A DNA stretch of 64,000 bases, taken from contig NZ_CP073343.1 in NCBI RefSeq assembly GCF_024397855.1, positions 248,001 to 312,000 on the forward strand, written 5' to 3'. A program made the position numbers and the translations under genes. The DNA comes from Marinomonas rhizomae (GTDB lineage: Bacteria; Pseudomonadota; Gammaproteobacteria; Pseudomonadales; Marinomonadaceae). The notes under the pieces were generated by a model. The model saw nothing but the letters and a program-made list of their open reading frames with translations. It had not been told where the DNA came from and searched no databases. This document shows positions 51,759-61,152 of this stretch, one piece after another. How positions within the stretch are numbered: position 1 is the stretch's first letter; each line of letters begins with the position of its first letter.

Positions 51759-53789
51759 ATGTCACAGTCTGTATGGGACGCGACCAGCTTACCGAACTTC
51801 ACCGATGTCGATGTTGCGAACATCGAAGCGGACCTAGAGAAATTACTGAAGCAGAACCAAGCCGCGATTGATGCTTGTGTGAGCGAAAACACCAATCCAA
51901 CATGGGAAAGTCTTGTTTTGCCGTTGGATCAACTTCACGACGACCTAAATAACTTTTGGTCGCCAATCAGCCATTTAAATTCCGTTAAAAATACGCCTGA
52001 ATTACGTGCCGCTTACAACGCTTGCTTACCAAAATTGACTCAGTTTTATACGGATCTTGGGCAAAACAAAGCCTTGTATCAAGCTTACAAGAATCTTGCT
52101 GAAAGTGAGGCGGCGAAAACGCTAAGCCAAGCTCAAAGTGAAGCCTTGGCGCAAACGATTCGTGATTTCGAATTGTCTGGCGTCGGCCTAGAAGGTGACG
52201 CCAAGAAACGCTATGGTGAGATCAGCCAGCGTTTGTCCGAGTTGGGCAGCCAGTTTGGTGAAAACGTATTAGACGCGACACAGGCGTGGAGCAAACTAAT
52301 CACCGACGAAAGTGAACTGTCTGGTTTGCCAGAATCGGCTTTGGCACAAGCCAAACAAATGGCCGAAGCCAAAGAAAAAGATGGCTGGTTGTTCACCTTG
52401 GATTTCCCATCTTATATTCCAGTGATGAGTTACGCCGACAATGCAGAACTGCGCGAAGAAATGTACCGTGCCTTTGCGACGCGCGCGTCAGATCAAGGTG
52501 GTGACATCAAATTCAACAATGCACCTCTGATTGACGAAATTTTAGAGCTACGTCATGAGATGGCTCATATTCTTGGTTTTGATAATTACGCGGAATTGTC
52601 TGTTGCCACTAAGATGGCGGACAATGGCCAGCAGGTTATCGATTTCTTAGACGATTTAGCGAAAAAGTCAAAAAGCTCAGCAGAACAAGATCTTGCGCAG
52701 CTAACAGCGTTTGCGAAAGATGAAAATGGCATAGAGAAATTGAACGCTTGGGACATGACTTACTATGCGGAAAAACTACGCCAGCATAAGTTTAGTATTT
52801 CTCAAGAAGAGCTGCGTCCTTACTTCCCAATGAACAAGGTTTTGTCTGGATTGTTTCACGTGGCACAAACTTTATTCGGTGTGGATATTCGCGAAGAAAA
52901 AGAATTTGATAGTTATAACAAGGACTTGCAGCTTTTCACTATTAGCAAAGATGGGGAAGACGTGTCTCGTTTCTATCTAGATCCGTATGCGCGTGAAGCA
53001 AAACGCGGTGGTGCGTGGATGGATTCTTGCCGTACTCGCCGTCGTTTAAGCGATGACCGCTTGCAGCTACCGATTGCCTATCTTGTGTGTAACTTCACTC
53101 CGCCAATCGGTGACAAACCCGCTTTATTGACGCACGATGAAGTAACTACCTTGTTCCACGAATTTGGTCATGGCTTGCACCACATGTTGACCCAAGTGGA
53201 TGTGTCTTCTGTGTCGGGCATTAATGGTGTTGCATGGGATGCCGTCGAGTTGCCAAGTCAATTTATGGAAAACTGGTGCTATGAGCCAGAAGCTCTGGCT
53301 CATATTGCAGGCCATTACGAAACAGGTGAGCCGTTGCCGCAAGACTTGTTAGACAAGATGCTAGCAGCGAAGAACTTCCAATCCGGCATGCAGATGATGC
53401 GTCAATTGGAGTTTTCTTTGTTCGATTTCCGTCTGCACATGGAATATCAAAAAGACATTTCCGTTCAATCGGTGCTTGATGATGTTCGTAGCAAAGTGGC
53501 TGTGACTACGCCGCCTGAGTTTAACCGTTTCCAAAATAGCTTCTCGCATATTTTTGCAGGTGGTTACGCGGCCGGTTACTACAGCTACAAATGGGCAGAA
53601 GTGTTATCGGCAGATGCTTTCTCGAAATTCGAAGAAGACGGCATATTCAATAAAGATACTGGTGCTCGCTTCCGTGATACCATATTGGCCAATGGTGGCT
53701 CTCGTCCAGCAGCTGAATTATTTGCTGAGTTCCGCGGTCGTGAGCCAAGCACCGATGCCTTATTGAGACACAGCGGCATCGCGGCTTAA
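51759..53789 (+). CDS. prlC: Oligopeptidase A (M3 metallopeptidase)
   Basis: 676 residues from the ATG at 51759, preceded by AAAAGGAT. The zinc-binding HExxH sits in LFHEFGHGLHHML (about residues 465-477), with the third ligand Glu about 26 residues later and FSHIFAGGYAAGYYSYKWAEVL near the end. It cleaves signal peptides and other oligopeptides in the cytoplasm. A YheV-type gene follows after a hairpin, a pairing seen in related genomes. Confidence 0.96.
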   Translation: MSQSVWDATSLPNFTDVDVANIEADLEKLLKQNQAAIDACVSENTNPTWESLVLPLDQLHDDLNNFWSPISHLNSVKNTPELRAAYNACLPKLTQFYTDLGQNKALYQAYKNLAESEAAKTLSQAQSEALAQTIRDFELSGVGLEGDAKKRYGEISQRLSELGSQFGENVLDATQAWSKLITDESELSGLPESALAQAKQMAEAKEKDGWLFTLDFPSYIPVMSYADNAELREEMYRAFATRASDQGGDIKFNNAPLIDEILELRHEMAHILGFDNYAELSVATKMADNGQQVIDFLDDLAKKSKSSAEQDLAQLTAFAKDENGIEKLNAWDMTYYAEKLRQHKFSISQEELRPYFPMNKVLSGLFHVAQTLFGVDIREEKEFDSYNKDLQLFTISKDGEDVSRFYLDPYAREAKRGGAWMDSCRTRRRLSDDRLQLPIAYLVCNFTPPIGDKPALLTHDEVTTLFHEFGHGLHHMLTQVDVSSVSGINGVAWDAVELPSQFMENWCYEPEALAHIAGHYETGEPLPQDLLDKMLAAKNFQSGMQMMRQLEFSLFDFRLHMEYQKDISVQSVLDDVRSKVAVTTPPEFNRFQNSFSHIFAGGYAAGYYSYKWAEVLSADAFSKFEEDGIFNKDTGARFRDTILANGGSRPAAELFAEFRGREPSTDALLRHSGIAA

Positions 53790-53808
53790 TTTTTTGTACT
53801 GCAAGGAA

Positions 53809-53853
53809 GCAGCGCCTCGCCTGATGATAATCAGACAAGGCGCTGCTTTTTTA
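53809..53853 (+). terminator. Rho-independent terminator after prlC
   Basis: AGCAGCGCCT (53809-53818) and AGGCGCTGCT (53839-53848) close a stem with an inner CTGAT/ATCAG pairing, then TTTTTT. It may only partly separate prlC from the following gene. Confidence 0.8.
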
Positions 53854-53894
53854 TAACGCCGAATTAGGGCGTTACTTTTTTTGAAGGTAGGGTT

Positions 53895-54155
53895 ATGACA
53901 GTAAAACGCTTTATCGCAGGGGCGGTATGCCCTCGTTGTAGTGAGATGGATAAGATTCGTGCATGGCGCGACGATGACGCTGAAAAGCAATATCGTGAGT
54001 GCGTTGGTTGTGGTTACACGGATGAGCAGTCTACGGTTATACAGGCGCAGCCCACTGAGATTCCAACACGAGTAAACACGCCTCACAGCAGCTCTCCAGA
54101 AGCAGAAGAAGTCGTGATTAACTTCATTCCAAATCCGGGTTCGACTAAGCACTAG
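53895..54155 (+). CDS. yheV: YheV-family zinc-ribbon protein (DUF2387)
   Basis: 86 residues with a rubredoxin-like CPRCSEMDKI and CVGCGYTDEQ, giving two CxxC pairs for zinc. This fits the YheV/DUF2387 family of small proteins with unknown function. The C-terminal half is Pro- and Ser-rich, then VVINFIPNP. AAGGTAG precedes the ATG. A strong terminator follows. Confidence 0.85.
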   Translation: MTVKRFIAGAVCPRCSEMDKIRAWRDDDAEKQYRECVGCGYTDEQSTVIQAQPTEIPTRVNTPHSSSPEAEEVVINFIPNPGSTKH

Positions 54156-54178
54156 CCCTAACCGAGCATATGACACTT

Positions 54179-54215
54179 AAAAAGCGGATTGATATCTTTA
54201 TCAATCCGCTTTTTT
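54179..54215. terminator. Perfect bidirectional terminator
   Basis: AAAAAGCGGATTGATA (54179-54194) and its exact complement (54199-54214) around TCTT, a 16-bp stem with T-runs both ways, between convergent yheV and amylosucrase genes. Confidence 0.93.
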
Positions 54216-54233
54216 GTATCCGCTGAAAAGCGC

Positions 54234-56159
54234 TTAGTGATTGACCAACCAAAGAATGTCTAACGGTTCGATAAGGCTTAATGATGGCAAATTAATTAAC
54301 TCTTTATCGAGCAAGTTGATTGCTGTGTCTTGGCCGATTAACTCACTTAGTGATTGACCTAATGGAAGATGCCCGAGGGGTACTAGGTGTTCGCTCAGGT
54401 TGGCGATGACGAAGAGCGTTTCGTTGCCCATGGTTCGTTTGAAAGCGAATAAGTGTTCGCTGCCGAGTGAGACTAGTTCAAACTTCTGCGCAGCAAACAG
54501 CGGATTGGCTTTGCGAATTTGGATCATCTCTCGGATCAGCTGAGCGATTTTGCCTTGTGGTGTGCTCTTATCTTCTGCCAGCGCGAAATCGGCTTTGGTG
54601 AGCTTCTTACGATGCACCCAACGGCTATCATCCACCTTAGTCTGATCATTTAAGTAGTCGTTGCTGTTGAGTACACCAAGGTCGTCGCCTTGATACAACA
54701 ACGGGATGCCGGGCATGGCGAAGTTGATGCCGTTCAATAAACGAATGCGTTTGATGGCATGATCAAGCAACAGCGGATCTTCTGCGGCAATGGCGTTTTC
54801 TACACCTGCCAGAGACGCTAAGGTACCGCACACTCGGCAATCGCCATTCACTGGGTTTTCTTGAAAGGGGACGCCCGCGGCAAAAGAACCTTCGAATTGA
54901 CCCGTATAGAATTGATTCAAGAAGCGACGATGGCCGATACCATCAATGCCAAGACGATCAGAAATGGCGTCATCCCATAACCAGCCAATATCGTCATGAC
55001 AGCGGATATAGTTGATCCAAGTGGTATGCTCTGGAATGGTGAAACTGCGTTCAAGGGATTGGTATAACAAGCTGGTTTGGCGTGTCGCTAAACTTTCCCA
55101 TAACAAGGCCATCATTAGTGGGTTGTAAGACAGGGTGCACTCATTGGCGCCAATGTATTTATTGACTTCATCAGGGTGAACGATGGCTTCAGATTTAAAC
55201 ACCACTTGCGGTGCGGCAATGTCCAAGCAGGCTTTGAAAGCTTTGATCAGATTATGAGCCTTAGGTAAGTTTTCACACACTGTGCCTTTCTCTTTCCAGA
55301 CAAAGGCTAAGGCATCGAGTCGTAAAACATCACAGCCGTTTAAAATTAGATGTAACATTTCTTCGACTACAGCGACAAAAACTGCCGGATTGGAATAGTT
55401 TAAATCCCATTGAAATGAATTAAAGGTCGTCCATACATGACTGTCTAATTCAGGCAAATAGGTGAAACTGCCTCGACGGATCTGCGGAAAAATTTCACGC
55501 ACTGTCTTATTGTATTCTGTGGCCTCTTGTTCGCCCATGAAATAGTAATAACCTTGGAATTCCTGGTCGCCAGATTTTGCCGCTTCGGCCCAGCGGTGTT
55601 CGTCTGAGGTATGATTAAAGACAAAATCCAATACCATGCGGATGCCTTTTTTATGCAGCGCGGAAGCCAGGTCTTTTAAGTCTTTGTTGGTGCCCAAATT
55701 TGGTGACACGGTGCGATAATCTGAAATCGCGTAACCTCCGTCACTGTTGCCCTCTGGTGATAAGTACAGCGGCATTAGATGGACATAATTGATTCCTAAC
55801 GATTCAAAGTACGGAATCTTATCGATAAGAAAATTTAGATCATCCGCTAGTAAATCCACGTACACGGCGATGCCGACATTTTTATTGGATTCAAACCAAA
55901 ATTCTGCTTTGTCTTTGATCTGGGCTGGACGCTGTTTTTTCTGAAAATCGATAAAAGATTGCAGCAGGACTTTTAGATGATAATGCAAGTCGAAGCATTG
56001 TCCATAAAGCGGAAAAATCTGTTCGAAAAGAGGTTTGAAGCCACTTTCTAAACGCTGAATGAAAATGGCTTTTTGCTGGGATGTTAGCTGGCTAAAGTCT
56101 AATTCCGCTAATAGGCGCTGTTGTGTTTTTTGTGCTTCAAAAGCGAAATTCATGACCAT
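54234..56159 (-). CDS. Amylosucrase (GH13, alpha-glucan-forming)
   Basis: 641 residues, the length of Neisseria amylosucrase. The N-terminal helical domain (1-90) is followed by the catalytic barrel with the nucleophile in DVLRLDALAFVWKEKGT (Asp282), the acid/base Glu324 in FKSEAIVHPD and the stabiliser Asp389 in RCHDDIGWLW. The VLDFVFNHTSDEHRW block and the ENLPKAH segment are those of amylosucrases rather than maltases or sucrose phosphorylases. It transfers glucose from sucrose to a glucan chain, releasing fructose. No sucrose transporter or regulator is adjacent. AAGG lies ahead of the ATG at 56159. Confidence 0.9.
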   Translation of the reverse strand: MVMNFAFEAQKTQQRLLAELDFSQLTSQQKAIFIQRLESGFKPLFEQIFPLYGQCFDLHYHLKVLLQSFIDFQKKQRPAQIKDKAEFWFESNKNVGIAVYVDLLADDLNFLIDKIPYFESLGINYVHLMPLYLSPEGNSDGGYAISDYRTVSPNLGTNKDLKDLASALHKKGIRMVLDFVFNHTSDEHRWAEAAKSGDQEFQGYYYFMGEQEATEYNKTVREIFPQIRRGSFTYLPELDSHVWTTFNSFQWDLNYSNPAVFVAVVEEMLHLILNGCDVLRLDALAFVWKEKGTVCENLPKAHNLIKAFKACLDIAAPQVVFKSEAIVHPDEVNKYIGANECTLSYNPLMMALLWESLATRQTSLLYQSLERSFTIPEHTTWINYIRCHDDIGWLWDDAISDRLGIDGIGHRRFLNQFYTGQFEGSFAAGVPFQENPVNGDCRVCGTLASLAGVENAIAAEDPLLLDHAIKRIRLLNGINFAMPGIPLLYQGDDLGVLNSNDYLNDQTKVDDSRWVHRKKLTKADFALAEDKSTPQGKIAQLIREMIQIRKANPLFAAQKFELVSLGSEHLFAFKRTMGNETLFVIANLSEHLVPLGHLPLGQSLSELIGQDTAINLLDKELINLPSLSLIEPLDILWLVNH

Positions 56160-56334
56160 GATGTTGCCTTGTAAGACGTGCTCGTAAAAAACGACGAGTT
56201 CGGATTATTGTTGTCTAGGGAAGATTGGCGTGAAGGGGCGCTCTAACCGCAAGATTAACGCGCTTCGTTTCCTATAAAGAAAACGTAGCCTAAGGACTAT
56301 GGCGGGTCAATATGGCAACTTTCTAAATACTGAC

Positions 56335-56369
56335 TTAATTTCCGAGAAGTAGGGTATCTCGGAAATTAA
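56335..56369. repeat. Perfect 13-bp inverted repeat
   Basis: TTAATTTCCGAGA (56335-56347) and TCTCGGAAATTAA (56357-56369), 9 bases apart. It lies after the DUF3750 gene and about 180 bases before the amylosucrase start on the minus strand; it could be an operator for amylosucrase or a hairpin at the end of the lipoprotein transcript. Confidence 0.5.
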
Positions 56370-56389
56370 AGCTCTCTATGTAGGCAAAA

Positions 56390-56926
56390 TTAATTGTCAG
56401 CATAACCACTACCAATGGCGCGAAATGGCATATCCAGATCCAGCTCTGGGACTTGTAGGCCAATCCACGTTGGGAAGGTGTTGCTGTTAGGCCCAGGGAA
56501 GACGGTGTATTCGTTTGCCCAAGGATAGCGCTTCACCGCTGCGTCTATTTTCGGAATCAATGCTTCGGCTTTTGGGCCAATAATAGACAGTACTTTTTCT
56601 GGTTTCGCGCCAAACCAGTAGCGATCGGGTGTCGCCGTTTTATATTCAGATAACGCTGGAAGTCCTCTGTCTACTCGCCAACCGACCACTTCATGTACCG
56701 TGTATTCGGATGCGTTCTTTTCTTTGGTCGCCACCCAAGTATGAACCGCAAACCAACCTCGCCAACTAAAGGCATCGGCGGCATAAAACTCGATGACAGC
56801 GTCTTTTTCTGTTTCTGGAGAGGGCGCTATACCAGCAGGCTCTCGGCTTGCAGTACGCCAGTTGTCGTTGGAAGAACAAGCGCTTAAAAATAGTGTGATG
56901 AAAATAAGTCCTAGATACTTTGCCAT
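56390..56926 (-). CDS. DUF3750-family lipoprotein
   Basis: 178 residues from the ATG at 56926, preceded by AAGGA; longer readings lack a ribosome binding site and disrupt the signal. The signal ends in the lipobox LSAC (about residue 15). The DUF3750 domain shows AFSWRGWFAVHTWVATKEK, VHEVVGWRVDRGLP and RYPWANEYTVFPGPNSNTF, with conserved aromatic and charged residues. Function unknown; probably periplasmic, membrane-attached. It stands alone. Confidence 0.82.
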   Translation of the reverse strand: MAKYLGLIFITLFLSACSSNDNWRTASREPAGIAPSPETEKDAVIEFYAADAFSWRGWFAVHTWVATKEKNASEYTVHEVVGWRVDRGLPALSEYKTATPDRYWFGAKPEKVLSIIGPKAEALIPKIDAAVKRYPWANEYTVFPGPNSNTFPTWIGLQVPELDLDMPFRAIGSGYADN

Positions 56927-57055
56927 GCTTTGTCCTTGGGCTGTTGGGTATTTTATTGCTATTAACATACGCAAATTTTGGTGTATTTGGGTCACTATTT
57001 ATGGCTTTGGTTCACTATTCCCTATTTTTTGCCAAGTTCAAAAAATGAGCATAAA

Positions 57056-57080
57056 AAAACGCCAACGATGTTGACGTTTT
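57056..57080 (-). terminator. Terminator of the nitroreductase gene
   Basis: On the minus strand AAAACGTCAAC and GTTGGCGTTTT form an 11-bp stem with one mismatch and a 3-base loop, followed by TTTTTT. Confidence 0.75.
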
Positions 57081-57108
57081 AGTTTTGTACTTCTGAGTAG
57101 GCCTGAAA

Positions 57109-57747
57109 TTAGTTCATTTCAGTAATAAATTCTTCTTTTGCGCGACGGACTTTTTTCAGGTCTTTCAACCAGTCGCCTTCTTCTGCACGGTAACCCAAAG
57201 GCAATAGAATTACAGAGCGCAGATCACGTTCAGTAAGACCTAGAATCTCGTCAACTTTAGCAGGGTCAAAGCCTTCCATTGGTGTGCTGTCTACGCCTTC
57301 TTCAGCGGCTGCAATCAATGCCGTGCCAAGGCCAATGTAAGCTTGGCGAGCTGCGTGTTGATAATTTACTTCAGCGTCACGTGGAGGGTAAGCGCCAAGG
57401 ATCATTTGACGGTAGTTTTCCCAGCCTTCATTTTTAAAGCCTCGTTCGTCGTTTACTAGGTCGAACATATTATTTATGCGTTCTTCTGTGTAGTTATCCC
57501 ACGCAGCAAATACTAATAGGTGAGAACCGTCAGTGATTTGTGCTTGGTTCCAAGCATGGGGAACGATGGCTTCACGCAATGCTTTGTTCTTAACAACGAT
57601 GACTTCATATGGCTGAAGACCGCTTGATGTTGCTGTTAGGCGAATCGCTTCTAAAATACGATCTACTTTTTCTTGCTCAACGGCTTTGCTTGAGTCCATT
57701 TTTTTAGCGGCATAGCGCCAGTTCAATTTTTCTAACAAATTCGACAT
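57109..57747 (-). CDS. NAD(P)H-dependent FMN nitroreductase (NfsB-like)
   Basis: 212 residues of the nitroreductase fold. FMN-contacting segments are NWRYAAKKMD (Arg and Lys), TATSSGLQPYEVIVV (Ser) and LLPLGYRAEEGDW near the end, and a dimer-forming AARQAYIGLGTALIAAAEEGVDS helix. Such enzymes reduce nitroaromatics, quinones or dihydropteridine using NAD(P)H. The upstream 57748-57969 region holds the divergent promoters for it and sstT. Confidence 0.9.
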   Translation of the reverse strand: MSNLLEKLNWRYAAKKMDSSKAVEQEKVDRILEAIRLTATSSGLQPYEVIVVKNKALREAIVPHAWNQAQITDGSHLLVFAAWDNYTEERINNMFDLVNDERGFKNEGWENYRQMILGAYPPRDAEVNYQHAARQAYIGLGTALIAAAEEGVDSTPMEGFDPAKVDEILGLTERDLRSVILLPLGYRAEEGDWLKDLKKVRRAKEEFITEMN

Positions 57748-57969
57748 TGTAGTTCCTTGGTAAGGTTTGTATATGTGAAGAATATTAGGCCAATATAGGT
57801 TGAGTACAAGTGGTGCTTTCAGGATGAAATGAGGAAGTTGAATGATCGGTTAAATCTTCGATTTGGTTGATATGTTGCAATAATATCTGCAATTACGCCC
57901 TAAAATGGTTCATTTTTGAGCGAGGATGAAGTAAGGTGCGGCCTTGAAAATTTCAATGGACCCCTTCTA

Positions 57970-59190
57970 ATGACATTTGCTCAAAAACCTTCGCTGTTTC
58001 AGCGTTATCTTCGCGGTAGTTTGGTGCTACAAATTGCCATCGGTATAGTTTGTGGCGTCGTTCTGGCTTATGTTGCGCCTAGCATTGCCTTATCGACCAG
58101 CCTGCTTGGTGACTTTTTCGTCAAGGCACTAAAAGCCATTGCGCCAATCTTGGTGTTTTTGTTGGTGATGGCATCGATTGCCAATCACAAGCAAGCTCAA
58201 CAAAGTCATATTCGCCCTGTCATTGCGCTTTATATTGCGGGGACTTTTGTCGCCGCTTTAACGGCTGTGATGTTCAGTTTTGCCTTTCCGACGCAATTAA
58301 ACTTAGTTTCACCTGATCTAAGCCAAAGTGCACCACAAGGTATTGGCGAAGTACTGCATACACTGGTGTTTAAAATGGTCGATAATCCAGTTAACGCGTT
58401 GGTTCAAGGCAACTACGTTGGCATCTTAACCTGGGCAATTGGCTTTGGCTTAGGTTTGCGTCATGCGTCTGAATCGACGAAATCGGCATTGCAGCACATT
58501 TCGACCAGTGTGACTGGCATTGTTTCCTTCATTATCCGCTTGGCACCTTTTGGTATTTTTGGTTTGGTTGCCAGCACGATAGCGGCAACAGGCTTTGATG
58601 CTCTATTTGGTTATTCGCACCTGTTAGCGGTATTGATTGGCGCCATGCTGTTTATTGCGCTTGTTACCAATCCATTGTTGGTATTCTGGAAAATTCGTCG
58701 TAACCCGTATCCTTTGGTCTTTAAGTGTCTAAAAGAAAGTGGCGTGACAGCATTCTTTACCCGTAGTTCGGCGGCTAACATTCCGGTTAACTTAGATCTT
58801 TGTAAGCGTTTAGATTTGGATGAAGACACCTATTCTGTGTCTATTCCATTAGGTGCGACCATTAATATGGCAGGCGCGGCGATTACCATTACGGTGTTAA
58901 CCTTAGCGGCGGTGCATACTTTAGGCATCTCATTGGATTTTGGTACGGCGTTATTGCTTAGCATTATCGCGGCCGTCTCTGCGTGTGGTGCATCGGGCGT
59001 GGCAGGTGGTTCTTTGTTGCTAATTCCGTTGGCGTGTAGCTTGTTTAATATTCCAAATGAAATTGCCATGCAGGTTGTTGCTGTTGGTTTCATTATTGGT
59101 GTGTTGCAGGATTCCGCTGAGACCGCGCTAAATAGCTCGACTGATGTTTTGTTTACGGCTGCGGCTTGTCTCTCGGATGATAAGAGTTAA
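57970..59190 (+). CDS. sstT: Serine/threonine:sodium symporter
   Basis: 406 residues from the ATG at 57970, aligning with SstT N-termini ([20 protein letters not shown]). Family motifs of the DAACS fold include [13 protein letters not shown] (hairpin HP2), [21 protein letters not shown] and a C-terminal [15 protein letters not shown] loop. It takes up serine and threonine with sodium. A longer in-frame reading to 57916 lacks support. It could feed the serine-handling fusion enzyme at 7.8-10.8 kb, but there is no genetic link. Confidence 0.9.
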   Translation: MTFAQKPSLFQRYLRGSLVLQIAIGIVCGVVLAYVAPSIALSTSLLGDFFVKALKAIAPILVFLLVMASIANHKQAQQSHIRPVIALYIAGTFVAALTAVMFSFAFPTQLNLVSPDLSQSAPQGIGEVLHTLVFKMVDNPVNALVQGNYVGILTWAIGFGLGLRHASESTKSALQHISTSVTGIVSFIIRLAPFGIFGLVASTIAATGFDALFGYSHLLAVLIGAMLFIALVTNPLLVFWKIRRNPYPLVFKCLKESGVTAFFTRSSAANIPVNLDLCKRLDLDEDTYSVSIPLGATINMAGAAITITVLTLAAVHTLGISLDFGTALLLSIIAAVSACGASGVAGGSLLLIPLACSLFNIPNEIAMQVVAVGFIIGVLQDSAETALNSSTDVLFTAAACLSDDKS

Positions 59191-59220
59191 TTAGATACAG
59201 GGCTGTTTTAGAGCAGCAAA

Positions 59221-59252
59221 AAGAAAGGGAGCTTCGGCTCCCTTTCTTGTTT
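59221..59252. terminator. Rho-independent terminator
   Basis: AAGAAAGGGAGC (59221-59232), UUCG tetraloop, GCTCCCTTTCTT (59237-59248), then TTTC. Bidirectional in position, between convergent sstT and a chemoreceptor gene. Confidence 0.88.
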
Positions 59253-59283
59253 CTATGGATTACTAGCGAAACGGCTATTCGTT

Positions 59284-60933
59284 TTAAAGTTTAAACTGAG
59301 TAACCAGTTTATCAAGCTGAACAGACAGTTTCTGTAAGTTGGTGCTTGATGCAGTCAGTTCATCCGCTATTTCAGACGTTTCCGTTGTTAGCTGGTTAAT
59401 CTCTTCGACGTTTTTACTCATGTCATTGACCACAAGAGATTGTTCTTCTGTCGCAGTAGCAACCTGAATGTTCATGTCACTGATTTGGCCAATGTGTGCT
59501 GTGATTTGCTCAAGAGCCGTGTTTGCTTCATTTGCTTGACCGACTACTGAGTTGCTTTGATCTTGCCCCGTTTTAATTGTGGCAACCGTTTTAGCGGATT
59601 GTTCTTGTAGTTGGTCTATCATTTTTTGAATTTCATCAGTGGAAGCGGCTGAACGGCTTGCCAGATTACGAACTTCATCGGCAACGACGGCGAACCCTCG
59701 GCCTTGTTCACCGGCGCGAGCCGCTTCGATTGCAGCGTTCAGAGCCAGCAAGTTGGTTTGTTCTGAGATGCTACGGATAGTATCAAGAATGCTACCAATC
59801 GAATCTGTCTGCGTGGCTAATGAACCAATATCTGAACTGATGTGATTAATTTCAGTAGACAGTGCTGTTATGCCTTGGCGTGCTTTGGCAACTAAGCCAG
59901 CACCTTGATGAGCTTGTTTGTCGGCTTCTTGGGCTGCTCTTGCTGCTTGAGAAGCGTTCTCTGCGATGTTTTCAACGGTCGCGCCCATTTCATGGATTGC
60001 CGTGGCAATTTGCGTGGTACGGTCTCGTTCATTTATGCTGTTTGAATGCGTTGCCTTAGCTTTGGCGGCAACATCATTGGCGGTATGGGCAAGCTGGCGA
60101 GAGTTGTCTGCTACGTTTTCGATAGCGACGCGAACTTTAGTAATAAACTGGTTGAAGTGCTGAGCGATATCACTAAGCTCATCTTTACCATCAAGGCTCA
60201 TTACTGTGCCAAGGTCAAGCTTATCACTGGCGCTTGAAATATGTTCTTGTAGATAGGCGACACGTTGGTTAAGGCGGCGTAATACTAACCAAGCCAACAA
60301 GACAGAAGCAGAAAGCGCGATGACAATCAAAATGATCATGTCATTTCGGCTGTTTTCGTAATTTGTTTGGCTTTCAGCGTAGGCTTGCTCGCCTTGTTCA
60401 AGCAAATCATCTAGTATTTTATTAACCTCTTTACGCATGACACCGTAGCTGTTGGCATACTTTGTTTTGTAGATTTCTTGAGCTGTGGTTAGGTCATTTT
60501 TTTCGATTGCCGACAACATTGGCGCTAACTCGTTGCTTTTAACATTGGCAAATATATCAATGACTTTTTGAACTTCTGCGCGCATTTTAGGTGTGACTTG
60601 CGCCGCTAATGCTTGATTCAGTGCCATATCCATTTCAGGGATATCTTCTTTACGAGTTTCTTTGACGCGTGTTAAAGCGCCTCTTTCATCCTGCATTGCA
60701 GGAATTTCTTGTAGTAAGATGATGTCGATACCAACTCGCATACGTGGAATACGCGAGGCGACTTCTGCCATTGACCTAAGCGGCGCGCTGGTATTTTGAG
60801 CGAGTTGTTTGGTTTGTTCTTGGGCATTGGATAAACCGCGTAATCCTGCCCAGCTGATAAGCAAGAGCACTAGGCAAGGTAAGGCGATTACCGAAATGAA
60901 TTGTGTTTTCAGAGACATTTTATTGAATATCAC
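59284..60933 (-). CDS. Methyl-accepting chemotaxis protein, Tsr/Tar-like layout
   Basis: 549 residues. Membrane helix (about 10-30), helical 4HB_MCP periplasmic sensor (about 35-190), second helix (about 198-217), HAMP (to about 270) and the signalling domain with [20 protein letters not shown] and [18 protein letters not shown]. The GTG at 60933 (AGG upstream) and the ATG at 60918 are both possible starts; neither has a strong ribosome binding site. Ligand unknown. Third chemoreceptor in this window. Confidence 0.9.
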   Translation of the reverse strand: MIFNKMSLKTQFISVIALPCLVLLLISWAGLRGLSNAQEQTKQLAQNTSAPLRSMAEVASRIPRMRVGIDIILLQEIPAMQDERGALTRVKETRKEDIPEMDMALNQALAAQVTPKMRAEVQKVIDIFANVKSNELAPMLSAIEKNDLTTAQEIYKTKYANSYGVMRKEVNKILDDLLEQGEQAYAESQTNYENSRNDMIILIVIALSASVLLAWLVLRRLNQRVAYLQEHISSASDKLDLGTVMSLDGKDELSDIAQHFNQFITKVRVAIENVADNSRQLAHTANDVAAKAKATHSNSINERDRTTQIATAIHEMGATVENIAENASQAARAAQEADKQAHQGAGLVAKARQGITALSTEINHISSDIGSLATQTDSIGSILDTIRSISEQTNLLALNAAIEAARAGEQGRGFAVVADEVRNLASRSAASTDEIQKMIDQLQEQSAKTVATIKTGQDQSNSVVGQANEANTALEQITAHIGQISDMNIQVATATEEQSLVVNDMSKNVEEINQLTTETSEIADELTASSTNLQKLSVQLDKLVTQFKL

Positions 60934-61152
60934 TATTTGAGACCTGCTGTTAGTTATTTAAATTGCGCATTTACTACGAAGTGAGTTATTACTTCTCGTT
61001 ATATAGAACAGAATATGTTTTTTTATTATACAAGATAGTTATTTTTAAAGAGCCTATTTTTTGAGCTCTATTATTAATTTTTATATTACATTCCAAAAAT
61101 GACATTTATAAATATCATCGAAAATCTTATTTAAGAATTGAAGGAGTTTGTA

